This document shows, one piece after another, positions 7,090-14,322 of a stretch of 15,675 bases of DNA. The stretch lies in assembly GCA_007123575.1 (NCBI GenBank), contig SKKV01000267.1, positions 1 to 15,675 on the forward strand, given 5' to 3'. The stretch is from Wenzhouxiangella sp. (lineage in GTDB: Bacteria; Pseudomonadota; Gammaproteobacteria; Xanthomonadales; Wenzhouxiangellaceae). The position numbers were made by a program, and so were the translations under genes. Numbering within the stretch: position 1 is the first letter of the stretch; the number at the start of each line of letters is the position of its first letter. A model generated the notes under the pieces. The model was not told the DNA's origin. It did no database searches and saw nothing but the letters and a program-made list of their open reading frames with translations.

Positions 7090-8190
7090 ATGAGTCCTCC
7101 TGAAACGCAATTTTTCGCGACGCCGCCACGGCGGGACCAGAACGCGACCAATTACTCGCAGCTTGACCTTCTGAACCTGGCCGCAAACCGGCTTCCTGCT
7201 TCGTTGGCCCAGGGTGGCTGGGAATCCGCACTGCGCGACACGGCTCGAAGATTGCCACAGACCGGGAAAATGGGTTTGGAGTGCCGGCTGGTAGCAAATG
7301 CCGAGGTTATTGATCTGCATCTCCCGATGTTCCGACAAAACGACTTCGCCAGCCTGCTCGCCCATCGGCCACGGGAGGCATCCTGGGGGCCGCTGTATGA
7401 CCTGGCAAAAGCTTGCCTGGACAAGAGTAGCGCTTTGTCTGCGGGGATCGCGACGCTGTGGATCGAGGCAGACCGGCCGAGACCAGAAGACAATAACCCT
7501 CCGCCAGCGGTTTTTGCCGGGCTGCGCGCCAGCGCTGATCGGAGACGTCTTTTGCCAGAGCTGCTGGACCTTTGTGCGCCAGACCTGTCGACTCGTCGCC
7601 GTCAGTCAGTGCTGGATATTGCCGCTCGTGTCCAAGCAGCCGGGGGGCGCATCAGCCACCTTGGATTCATGTTTTCCCGCCCGAGGCAGCCCCTTCGAAT
7701 CAATATTGAGGGTGTGGAAGGCAGGGACCTGGCCGATTTCCTTCGATCTATCGGCTGGACGGGAGAGGTGACCGAGTTCGATGATCTGCTGGCGGCCCTG
7801 GACGAGACTGCCGAGTGGATCCGACCTGCCCTGGATATTGGCTTGGGCTTGCTGCCCGGCATTGGGGTCGAGCTGTTGCCACTGATACCTGCGAACAAAG
7901 AGGCTTGGACAAGGCGCTGGCTAACCTGGATGATGGACCGTGGACTATGTTGTGAGGAAAAAGCTGCCGGCCTTATGGCATGGCCGGGCGTTGACTATCC
8001 GTTCAGGCCGGAGGAGCCTTGGCCGGACGCGTTGCTGGTCGAGCATTTGGTCCGTCAGCCGGGGCGACTGGCGATGCTCGCATACGGCATCCAGCACCTC
8101 AAGCTCAATTGGCAGGAGGGAATCTGCACAGCCAAAGCCTACTTGAGCATGCGTGCATATTGGCCGGAAGCAGGGAAAGCCGCTGAGTGA
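7090..8190 (+). CDS. Unrecognised 366-residue protein in lasso locus (possible PT-barrel-like fold)
   Basis: I cannot assign a named family. The sequence is soluble, without signal peptide or membrane helix. Strand pairs recur: SAGIATLWIEAD (117-128), ISHLGFMFSRPRQPLRINIEG (188-208), ALDIGLGLLPGIGVELLP (247-264) and HLKLNWQEGICTAKAYLSM (336-354), separated by helices. Such repeats of paired strands and helices, ending in a Lys-x-Tyr strand, recall the barrel of ABBA prenyltransferases, but this is a shape argument only. From memory, a C-terminal pattern of G-I-x-x-E, W-x(7)-RGLC, a WPG turn and HLK...AKAYL also occurs in uncharacterised proteins of other bacteria. ATG follows AAGGA at a long 14-base spacing. 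Its TGA overlaps the GTG of the flavoenzyme gene (GTGA), so the two proteins very likely act together. Confidence 0.85.
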   Translation: MSPPETQFFATPPRRDQNATNYSQLDLLNLAANRLPASLAQGGWESALRDTARRLPQTGKMGLECRLVANAEVIDLHLPMFRQNDFASLLAHRPREASWGPLYDLAKACLDKSSALSAGIATLWIEADRPRPEDNNPPPAVFAGLRASADRRRLLPELLDLCAPDLSTRRRQSVLDIAARVQAAGGRISHLGFMFSRPRQPLRINIEGVEGRDLADFLRSIGWTGEVTEFDDLLAALDETAEWIRPALDIGLGLLPGIGVELLPLIPANKEAWTRRWLTWMMDRGLCCEEKAAGLMAWPGVDYPFRPEEPWPDALLVEHLVRQPGRLAMLAYGIQHLKLNWQEGICTAKAYLSMRAYWPEAGKAAE

Positions 8191-9278
8191 GCCCGCAGCT
8201 GGACGCCATTGTCGTTGGAGCCGGGCCGGCGGGTGCCATGGCCGCGCATCGGCTGGGGGCGGCTGGCGCGCAAGTACGGGTGCTTGAGGCGGCAGAGCTG
8301 CCGCGGACCAAGCCCTGTGGCGGTGGAATACTGGGCCTGTCGAGGCTGCCGTTGCCGGTTGATATCGTTGACCTTGTCGATGCGCAAGTGGGCCGGTGCC
8401 TGCGTCTGTATGACCATCAGCGCCCTGTTTGGCAGCCGGTTGGCGATCTAACTTTTGTTGATCGTGCTGCTTTCGATCTTCAACTTATTGATAGTGCCTG
8501 CAGCCGGTACCCCAGCGTGGTGCTGGAAACGGGGGCCCGAGTGCGCGAGGTCGATGTCCAGGAGACCGGCGTCAGGGTAAGAACCGAATGCGGTCGCGCC
8601 TTTCGAAGCAAGTTCCTGGTGGCAGCCGATGGCGTCTACAGCCGGACGGCGCGCTGCCTGGGGCTGAATCGTCGGCCGCTGGTGGCGGCAGCCATGGACG
8701 TCGAGATGGAGGTGACACCGGAAGCCTGGCAACGCGAGAGTGCGCAGGCCACCTTCAACCACTTCTGCATTGCTGACGGCTACGCCTGGATCTTTCCGAA
8801 GCGACCGGGGCGTTTGTCATGTGGCATTGGTTCCTGGCGCCGCCGCCATCGTGTTCCGGCAGCTATGGGCGAGTTCCTGGCGCGAAGCTTCCGGCCTGGT
8901 GAAATTCTCCAGCAGACCAAGCTGGGCTATCCAATTCCGTTGTATCGCGATCAGCGGCCCATTGCCACTGCGCGGGTCTGCCTGGCCGGCGATGCCGCCA
9001 GCCTGGTCGAGCCGGTTATGGGCGAGGGAATTCGCTTTGCCCTGATCAGCGGCGATCTGGCCGGTCGCGCAGTGGCGGACTGCCTGGCCGGGCATGCAAC
9101 TGACTGCCTGCCCTACCAGAAGGCCGTACAGGACCGCTTCGCGAATAGCTTTTTCGACCTGTCCCGCTTCATTTTGCCAGTGCTGCTGCAGGCACCAGAG
9201 ACGTTTTACCGTAAATTCATCGAAGGCGGAGCCAACTATCACCGACTGGCCGCTGCCCTGGGTTCCAGGCTGGATTAG
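8187..9278 (+). CDS. Geranylgeranyl-reductase-family FAD oxidoreductase
   Basis: 363 residues. N-terminal FAD-binding fold with VVGAGPAGAMAAHRLGAAG (dinucleotide motif at 11-16), then TKPCGGGI (42-48), the Cys-Gly-Gly turn typical of the geranylgeranyl reductase family. VAADGVYSRTAR is the second FAD contact and CLAGDAASLVEPVMGEGIRF the third. Known members saturate isoprenoid double bonds or act as related flavoenzymes; the substrate here is unknown. The start is GTG 8187, overlapping the preceding stop, with no separate promoter. At its 3' end it converges on the Nif11-like gene with the stop codons overlapping by 4 bp (9275-9278). Position inside a lasso locus suggests tailoring of the peptide or supply of a modified lipid, both inference. 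Confidence 0.9.
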   Translation: MSPQLDAIVVGAGPAGAMAAHRLGAAGAQVRVLEAAELPRTKPCGGGILGLSRLPLPVDIVDLVDAQVGRCLRLYDHQRPVWQPVGDLTFVDRAAFDLQLIDSACSRYPSVVLETGARVREVDVQETGVRVRTECGRAFRSKFLVAADGVYSRTARCLGLNRRPLVAAAMDVEMEVTPEAWQRESAQATFNHFCIADGYAWIFPKRPGRLSCGIGSWRRRHRVPAAMGEFLARSFRPGEILQQTKLGYPIPLYRDQRPIATARVCLAGDAASLVEPVMGEGIRFALISGDLAGRAVADCLAGHATDCLPYQKAVQDRFANSFFDLSRFILPVLLQAPETFYRKFIEGGANYHRLAAALGSRLD

Positions 9279-9499
9279 TCCGCCTCCTCAGAGCGCTGTT
9301 GCTGGCCATATTCAAGCCAGCGCAGACCATTGTCCAAGTGCCAGGCTCGGCGCAAATCGTCCTCATCGAAGGTCAGACCCAGACTACGGCCGTGTTGGAC
9401 CAGCACTGAAATATGAGGCAACGAAGGCAGATTGCCCAACTCGCCTGGGCCTTCTTTGCGCAGTCGCTGGATGTAGGTCATCGCCTGGCGTGTGGACAT
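9275..9499 (-). CDS. Nif11-like small protein
   Basis: 74 residues. The layout matches Nif11-type domains: an N-terminal helix starting STRQAMTYIQRLRKE, a loop, then the helix VLVQHGRSLGLTFDEDDLRRAW (here from about residue 32) with the family's G-x-x-F-[ST]-x-x-[DE]-L-like turn, and an acidic tail. Nif11 domains serve as leaders of RiPP precursors or as standalone proteins. There is no Gly-Gly cut site and no Cys-rich core, so this looks like a standalone protein, perhaps a partner of the biosynthetic enzymes. The ATG lies 2 bp after the stop of the peptidase gene and it ends the minus-strand lasso operon. Family membership is moderately sure, function unknown. Confidence 0.7.
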   Translation of the reverse strand: MSTRQAMTYIQRLRKEGPGELGNLPSLPHISVLVQHGRSLGLTFDEDDLRRAWHLDNGLRWLEYGQQQRSEEAD

Positions 9500-9501
9500 A
9501 T

Positions 9502-10002
9502 TCAGCCGCTACTCGCCGCATGGCCGGACTCAACCGGGCAGGCCTCACCAAAATGCACCAATGGCTTATAGCCGACTGCCTCACTAGCGCCCAACAGCAC
9601 CTGCCCCTGAGTGATCAGCCAGGCGTGCGCCTCAAGATTCTCGGCATTGCTGCTCCGAGCACCCAAGGCGACCATGGACTGAAGCCCGCGCCGGCGCAAC
9701 ATCTGGCGACCGGCCAGCGCTCGCATCAGGCAGGTGGCTTTCCAGGGAAGGTCGCGTGAGACCGCCTCAATCCCCCAACCCACCCCTTTAGCTTGCGCCG
9801 ATAGCTCCGGCGAAAGATCGTCGGCGGGCTGGTCAGGCTGGGGCGTGGCCAGTACAGGGCCCAACAGGCCACGCCAACGCCGGAAAGGCACCAACCTCAC
9901 GATCAGCCAGGCGGCTATCAGCCAAACCAAAGCTTCCAGGGCCAGCATGCGGCTGCCACGTCGCGGCCGCAAAAAACCCCTTATTGCACGTATCCAGGCC
10001 AT
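9502..10002 (-). CDS. Lasso peptide B2 protein (transglutaminase-like leader peptidase)
   Basis: 166 residues from ATG 10002. It has the core of lasso B2 cysteine peptidases: PWKATCLMRALAGRQMLRRRGL with the nucleophile Cys (residue 91), and LEAHAWL with the catalytic His (residue 126), followed by a Gly-rich strand. An N-terminal hydrophobic helix (LALEALVWLIAAWLIVRLVPF) is usual for the family. It removes the leader, using the RRE protein to hold it. An in-frame TTG at 10026 would overlap the PqqD-like gene; I prefer ATG 10002, which lies 1 bp after that gene's stop, giving tight coupling. Confidence 0.9.
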   Translation of the reverse strand: MAWIRAIRGFLRPRRGSRMLALEALVWLIAAWLIVRLVPFRRWRGLLGPVLATPQPDQPADDLSPELSAQAKGVGWGIEAVSRDLPWKATCLMRALAGRQMLRRRGLQSMVALGARSSNAENLEAHAWLITQGQVLLGASEAVGYKPLVHFGEACPVESGHAASSG

Positions 10003-10003
10003 A

Positions 10004-10306
10004 TCAGGCGGCAGCGGCTTCCTCAATCAAGCCGGCTTTTAGCAATGACGTCAGGTACTCACGCACCTCAGCTTCGCATTGCTGGGCACTGACCTCGTAT
10101 TCCTCGCACAAACGATCAACGAGCTCTTCGAGGCTGCTCGGACTGGCCAATAGCTGCCAAATTCGATAGCCAACGCCGTCGGCACCAAAGTAGCGACCAT
10201 CCTCAACATCAAGCATGACGACGCTGTCGTCCAATTCGGACGCAATGGCACTGGTCGACCGCTTGAATTTCGCCTCGGCGGCCAGGTTTTCCGCGGCACT
10301 GCTCAT
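10004..10306 (-). CDS. Lasso peptide B1 protein, PqqD-like RRE
   Basis: 100 residues forming a PqqD-like RiPP recognition element: beta strands in SVVMLDVEDGRYFGADGVG and a three-helix bundle from YRIWQLLASPSSLEELVDRLCEEY onward. RRE proteins bind the YxxPxL-type motif of the leader and deliver the precursor to peptidase and cyclase. A strong ribosome site, AAGGAGG, lies 7 bases before ATG 10306. Flanked by the cyclase (42 bp upstream) and the peptidase (1 bp downstream) on one transcript. Confidence 0.93.
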   Translation of the reverse strand: MSSAAENLAAEAKFKRSTSAIASELDDSVVMLDVEDGRYFGADGVGYRIWQLLASPSSLEELVDRLCEEYEVSAQQCEAEVREYLTSLLKAGLIEEAAAA

Positions 10307-10348
10307 ATATTTTCCTCCTTAAGGTACAAACAACAAAGGCACAAGCGG

Positions 10349-12271
10349 TTAGTCGACGCCGTAACCGTGCGCTACTTCCAATGAGTTGCAAAAGTCAATC
10401 AAGCGACCTTGTTGCTGACGTTGCCATAGTGTCCAGACTTTAGCAGCCCGAAACAAGTTCACTCCCTGGTCAGCTCTGCAGGCTTGCGGATCGGTGGCGA
10501 CTTGACCCAGGGTTTGTCGAAATCGCTCCATATCCAGCCAGTCACAGTCGCCGTCCAGCGCGCCGCCAATCCGCAGTCGATTCAGACCATCGAGCATCCG
10601 CGCCAACAGGTGGATGCGCTTGCGCTCATTGACCGGGTCGGCCTTGTCACGGCGAAGAAATCGATGCCGGGCCAAAGCCTCGACCAGGAGTTGCCGGCTG
10701 CGGCCTTCGGGATAGAGATTGTCCGGATGCAGACCCAGCACAAACTCGACGATGCGTCGGTCGGTCAGGGGGTAGCGGTGAACCAGCCCGCTACCCGCGC
10801 TCCACAGTGACCAACAGGTCATGCGCTCGGCCAGGTGCGCACTGTCCAGCAGTGCCAGTTGCCAGGCTCGCGGCGACCGCAGTGCTCGCTCGAATGGGCC
10901 CTGCAGCTGCAGCAAATCGGCATGGGTGAGGGCCAGGTGCTCGCTCCACAAGGGCGCGGGACCTTGTCGATTTCGACGCGCAAAACGTCTTCGGAGACTG
11001 CTTGGCAACATGGGTAGCAGCGCGCGCACTCCGAACCACTTCAGGGCCGGGAAGCACCGATGCGGGCGCCGCCAGGAAAACGGCGCTTGCTCAATCAGGC
11101 GCAGAAGTCGACCATGCGTCAATAGCCAGACGTGATAACCACGCTTGTTGAAAGTAAGGAATTCGTCGCCACCCCAACCCGACAACAGGACTTGAACGCC
11201 GTCACCTCGGGCCTGAGCAATCACCGGCAGCTCCTCGTACATGCCTGACAAGCCATGCACGTGGTGATCCAGGTCCAGCAGTTTCGTCAGATCCGCATTC
11301 TCAACGCGAGTGAAGCGACACGGCACCTCCAGCGCTTGTGCCAGCTCCACCAGGCCGGCTCTCTCATCATTTTGCTGGCCGGCTGGAAATGTATCGCTGA
11401 CTTCCGGCGACCAACTGTATAGCGCCTGGAACTCTCGCCCCTGGTTGGTCAGTAGATGCTGGGCCTGCAGCGCCACTGCCGTCGAATCCAGCCCTCCACT
11501 GCAATGCGCACCGATCTTCGCCCCGGGAACCAGGCAAGCGTCAATCGCCTGATCGAACAGCATCCGGACTTGCTCTACACATTCCTCCTGCCGCATCGGC
11601 GGTTGAGCAGGGAGTTCTTCGGGCTGCCACCAAGGTGAAACCTCAAGCTTGCAGTCTCCCCACTCCAACCGCTGCCCCGGCCCCAGACACTCAATGCCTC
11701 GACAAAGCGCTAGGCCGGCGCTGCCAGGCGTCAGGCCAAGATGTTGGGCGATGACTCGCTCATCGATCTCACAGGGAACCCAGGGCAGTGCCAACAAGGC
11801 CCGAGGGTCGCTGGCAAAGGCCAGTCGAAGGCCATTGCCGGAGTAGTAGAGCGGTCGAGCACCGATATGGTCGCGGGCCAACACCAACCGTCGCTGACTC
11901 TGATTCCATAAGGCCAGGGCGAAATCGCCGAACAAGTGCGAATGGATGTCTTGGCCGGCCTCGAGCAAGGACCAAAGCACCTTTTCGGCAATAGAATTCT
12001 CGGTGGGAAGCCGCTTGTCTCCGGGCAAACGCTCAGACTCGTCCAGCATCAGGTCGCCAGCCACAACCCATCCTGAAGGCGCGTGCGCAGCCAATGCGCC
12101 GCTTGAATCAAGCTGCCAAGGATGCCCGGCAGCAGCAAGGAAAGCCTGGTCAGAGCGCCAAGTGACCACTGGCGCGGGACCATAATCCAGCAAAACGCTC
12201 TTCGCCCGATCCAGGGGGTGGTCGGCAGTTCCGCGTGCCTCCAGATCTACAATCCCAAAAATGGCTCCCAT
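10349..12271 (-). CDS. Lasso cyclase (asparagine synthetase-like, C protein)
   Basis: 640 residues in two domains. The N-terminal glutaminase-like domain (about 1-215) starts MGAIFGIV, without the Cys2 that real asparagine synthetase needs for ammonia release, as expected for a lasso cyclase; it keeps FGDFALALWN (114-123) and RDHIGARPLYY (133-143). The synthetase domain has the ATP pyrophosphatase loop SGGLDST (259-265) and LLSGWGGDE (362-370). It should adenylate an Asp or Glu side chain and form the macrolactam with the core's first residue. First gene of the operon cyclase, RRE, peptidase, Nif11-like protein. ATG 12271 has only a weak upstream ribosome site, and the 93-bp gap before it shows no clear promoter. 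Confidence 0.93.
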   Translation of the reverse strand: MGAIFGIVDLEARGTADHPLDRAKSVLLDYGPAPVVTWRSDQAFLAAAGHPWQLDSSGALAAHAPSGWVVAGDLMLDESERLPGDKRLPTENSIAEKVLWSLLEAGQDIHSHLFGDFALALWNQSQRRLVLARDHIGARPLYYSGNGLRLAFASDPRALLALPWVPCEIDERVIAQHLGLTPGSAGLALCRGIECLGPGQRLEWGDCKLEVSPWWQPEELPAQPPMRQEECVEQVRMLFDQAIDACLVPGAKIGAHCSGGLDSTAVALQAQHLLTNQGREFQALYSWSPEVSDTFPAGQQNDERAGLVELAQALEVPCRFTRVENADLTKLLDLDHHVHGLSGMYEELPVIAQARGDGVQVLLSGWGGDEFLTFNKRGYHVWLLTHGRLLRLIEQAPFSWRRPHRCFPALKWFGVRALLPMLPSSLRRRFARRNRQGPAPLWSEHLALTHADLLQLQGPFERALRSPRAWQLALLDSAHLAERMTCWSLWSAGSGLVHRYPLTDRRIVEFVLGLHPDNLYPEGRSRQLLVEALARHRFLRRDKADPVNERKRIHLLARMLDGLNRLRIGGALDGDCDWLDMERFRQTLGQVATDPQACRADQGVNLFRAAKVWTLWQRQQQGRLIDFCNSLEVAHGYGVD

Positions 12272-12364
12272 ACTTTCAAACCCGTTGGCAAAATTGCAGT
12301 GGTCAGAACGTCATTGGCCGAGGCTTGGGTTGGACGCCATTGGTCGCGGTCGCCGCCAATCCTT

Positions 12365-13147
12365 TCAGTTGTTTCGGATAGACGCGGAGTCTACCGAATG
12401 TGGCCAGCCAGCCTGCTTTGGATGCGGTTGCAGTCGAAAGGCCATTAGCTTCTGGTAAAGCGGCTGGCAGGCATCGGCTACGGCCGCGGTTTGTGCGCTC
12501 AGTGCCACCGGCTTGCTGCGCGGCGGTTCGAACCCGGTCGAAGCCTGCACCGAGGCATACCAGTGCGGCGCCCAGACGCCATCGCTTGGGCGCGCGCCGG
12601 CCGGCCAGCGCAACATGCCGGGGTGAAAGTCGATACCCAGATGGCTGCAAAGTGCGCGCAGGTGGCCTTCGGGGTCGGTCAGAAACTGGTCGCTGTCGAT
12701 CACCGGCGGCGGTGCCTGGCGGCGGCTCAGCCAGTCGAACAGCTCGACCTGGAGTGGCAGGCCAATGTCGTCGGCGCTGATCTGCTCGGTGCCACGCGCC
12801 CGCACGTAAGAAGCCACCACGGCCTCGGGCCGGCGCACCAGGAAGATGTTGGTCAGCCCGGCAATCCAGTTCCAGTCCATACCCTCGATCAGGTGATGGC
12901 ACATGTGCTTCTGATACCACAATGGCTGACCTCCGGGGTTGGAACCGGTCAATTTTGTCACGACCTGGCGCCAGTCGGTTTCTCCGGCAGCAATGACATC
13001 TTCACGGCCGGGGTGATCGGCGCCGCTGTGGGCGAGCCAGGCCGCATACAGCGGCTCATCAACCACCTCGCAGTCCGGGCGATTCTCCCAGGCTCGCATC
13101 ATGGCCGTTGAAATATTGCGCGGGCCGGACCACATTGCGATTTTCAT
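12365..13147 (-). CDS. Sulfotransferase-family protein
   Basis: 260 residues. It begins MKIAMWSGPRNISTAMMRAW, the PAPS 5'-phosphosulfate-binding loop region of sulfotransferase-like P-loop proteins (S-G-P-R-N-x-S-T-A); the second binding stretch is LTNIFLVRRPEAVVASYV. A longer frame upstream exists but is not needed: ATG 13147 overlaps the aminotransferase stop (ATGA, 13144-13147), which decides the start. Such genes often sit beside a class IV aminotransferase, so the pair is probably an old unit rather than part of the lasso locus; its substrate is unknown. Because translation is coupled to the broken upstream gene, its expression may be reduced. Confidence 0.87.
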   Translation of the reverse strand: MKIAMWSGPRNISTAMMRAWENRPDCEVVDEPLYAAWLAHSGADHPGREDVIAAGETDWRQVVTKLTGSNPGGQPLWYQKHMCHHLIEGMDWNWIAGLTNIFLVRRPEAVVASYVRARGTEQISADDIGLPLQVELFDWLSRRQAPPPVIDSDQFLTDPEGHLRALCSHLGIDFHPGMLRWPAGARPSDGVWAPHWYASVQASTGFEPPRSKPVALSAQTAAVADACQPLYQKLMAFRLQPHPKQAGWPHSVDSASIRNN

Positions 13148-13492
13148 TGGCCTCTCCGGGCGACGTCCGCTTGCAGCAGTTCTGCGTAAAGTCCCTGCAG
13201 TTTTTCGGTCAGCGGTCCGGGGACGGCGCCAGGAAAGCGCCGCCCATCGACCTGGCGGACCGGGGTAATGCCGCCCAGGGTGCCGGTGACAAAGCACTCG
13301 TCGGCACCGTAAACGTCGGTCAGGCTGAAATCCTTTTCAGAGGCCGCAATGCCGTGCTGACGGCAAAGCGCCAACACGTTGCTCCGAGTGATGCCGCCCA
13401 GGCAGTAACCACCCGCCGAGGTCCAGACCTGGCCGGATCGAACAATGAAGAAGTGGGTGGAATTGCAGGTGGCGACAAAGCCGCGCGGGTTT

Positions 13493-13525
13493 AGTGGGTC
13501 CCGCGGTAAATTCGGTAACACTCAG
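13493..13525 (+). repeat. Left terminal inverted repeat of the 265-bp element
   Basis: 33 bp, pairing with 13725-13757; the only mismatch is at 13520 against 13730. Nothing in the aminotransferase family matches it, so it marks the element edge. Confidence 0.9.
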
Positions 13526-13724
13526 CCGCTGCACAAGCGCGGTGGGCAAGGCGCGCGAGCGCAGGACTGGCCGTCGCCAATTCAAGCGAGCGGAACGCAG
13601 CCCATCGCGCTTGTGCAGCGGCCCTTCGGGAGCCACTGTGCTGGCGCGACTCGGCGTTGCGTTCCTTGGCAAGGGCTTGCCATTCCCTGCGGAACGCGTC
13701 TTGATTCGCGCCAGCACAGTGGCT

Positions 13725-13757
13725 CTGAGCGTTACCGAATTTACCGCGGGACCCACT
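13725..13757 (-). repeat. Right terminal inverted repeat of the 265-bp element
   Basis: Reverse complement of the left end. The host sequence resumes immediately beyond 13757 (GGCATCAGGGC on the plus strand, coding for DEALM on the minus strand). Confidence 0.9.
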
Positions 13758-14322
13758 GGCATCAGGGCCTCGTCGGCGCCGGCCTGGTTGGCCTGGATGC
13801 AGGCCATGATGCAGTTGAACTTCGAGTGGGAATTGATTTTCTGGTCCTGGACATCCGGCGGGCCGCGGCGCACGTGCACGGTAAACAGCTCCAGCCCGCG
13901 TTTGGCTGCCTTGGGGTCATGCGGGCTGAGCGCCGGGACGATGACGACGGTTGCCGAGCCCAGGGCCAGGCGCGGGTCCTGGTAGGGCTGGCGGCGCACA
14001 CCACGGGTTACCATCACCCGCAGGTGGGCATCGTCAACAAGGTCGTTGGCGGCAATGGTCTGTTGAATCGCCGCGGTCAGCTCGGCCCGGTCCAGGCCGA
14101 TATCCAGCATGATCGCCCGGGCCGTGGCATACAGGCGACCCAGGTGCGGCTCAAGAAAGGCCGGCTGGCCGCGGGCTACCCTTAAGCCCTCCCAAACCCC
14201 ATCGCCCAGCACGAAACCGCTGTCAAACACCGATACCGTCGCCTGACCCTCATCGACCAGGCGACCGTTGATCCAGATTTTCAAGAGCCTGACCTCCGGC
14301 CATTCGCGTTACAGGATTTCGA

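Larger units (their letters stand above)
13493..13757. mobile_element. 265-bp MITE-like element of nested perfect palindromes
   Basis: Ends in 33-bp inverted repeats (13493-13525 and 13725-13757, 32 matching; outer end AGTGGGTCCCGCGG). Inside lie hairpin 1 (13526-13547 with 13600-13621, 22 bp with one G-T pair), a small hairpin CCCTTCGGG (13622-13630), and hairpin 2 (13631-13649 with 13706-13724, 19 perfect bp, plus inner stems 13659-13665/13691-13697 and 13667-13673/13676-13682). The arms abut with no spare base. There is no transposase gene and no clear target duplication. Length 265 is not a multiple of three, so it shifts the host frame. Confidence 0.85.
13144..14284 (-). pseudogene. Class IV (branched-chain/D-amino acid type) aminotransferase, interrupted by a 265-bp element
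   Basis: PLP enzyme of the IlvE/D-alanine aminotransferase fold. The 5' part (13758-14284) gives 175 residues with FDSGFVLGDGVWEG (20-33) and the PLP lysine K155 in KINSHSKFNC. After DEALM the 265-bp element (13493-13757) intervenes; the 3' part (13144-13492) gives NPRGFVATCNSTHFFIVRSG and LGGITRSNVLAL, the normal continuation, in a different frame. Joining the flanks gives DEALM-P-NPRGFV and 291 residues, a usual length. As it stands the incoming frame continues through the insert, out of phase, to a stop at 13337, so no full enzyme is made unless the element is removed or bypassed. The start is TTG 14284 with GGAGG 8 bases upstream; the only nearby ATG is out of frame. Confidence 0.85.

Noticed and set aside
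6841..7365. 174-codon minus-strand open frame covering the precursor region
   Set aside because: It runs antisense to the 7090 gene, has no recognisable domain and is in a different frame from the lasso precursor, which has motif support.
12272..12364. Gap upstream of the cyclase, checked for a lasso precursor
   Set aside because: No minus-strand frame with a start, a YxxPxL-like motif and a ring acid fits in these 93 bp.
13494..13985. Plus-strand open frame across the 265-bp element
   Set aside because: Its product mirrors itself at the two ends because it translates inverted repeats; it continues antisense into the aminotransferase. Not a transposase.
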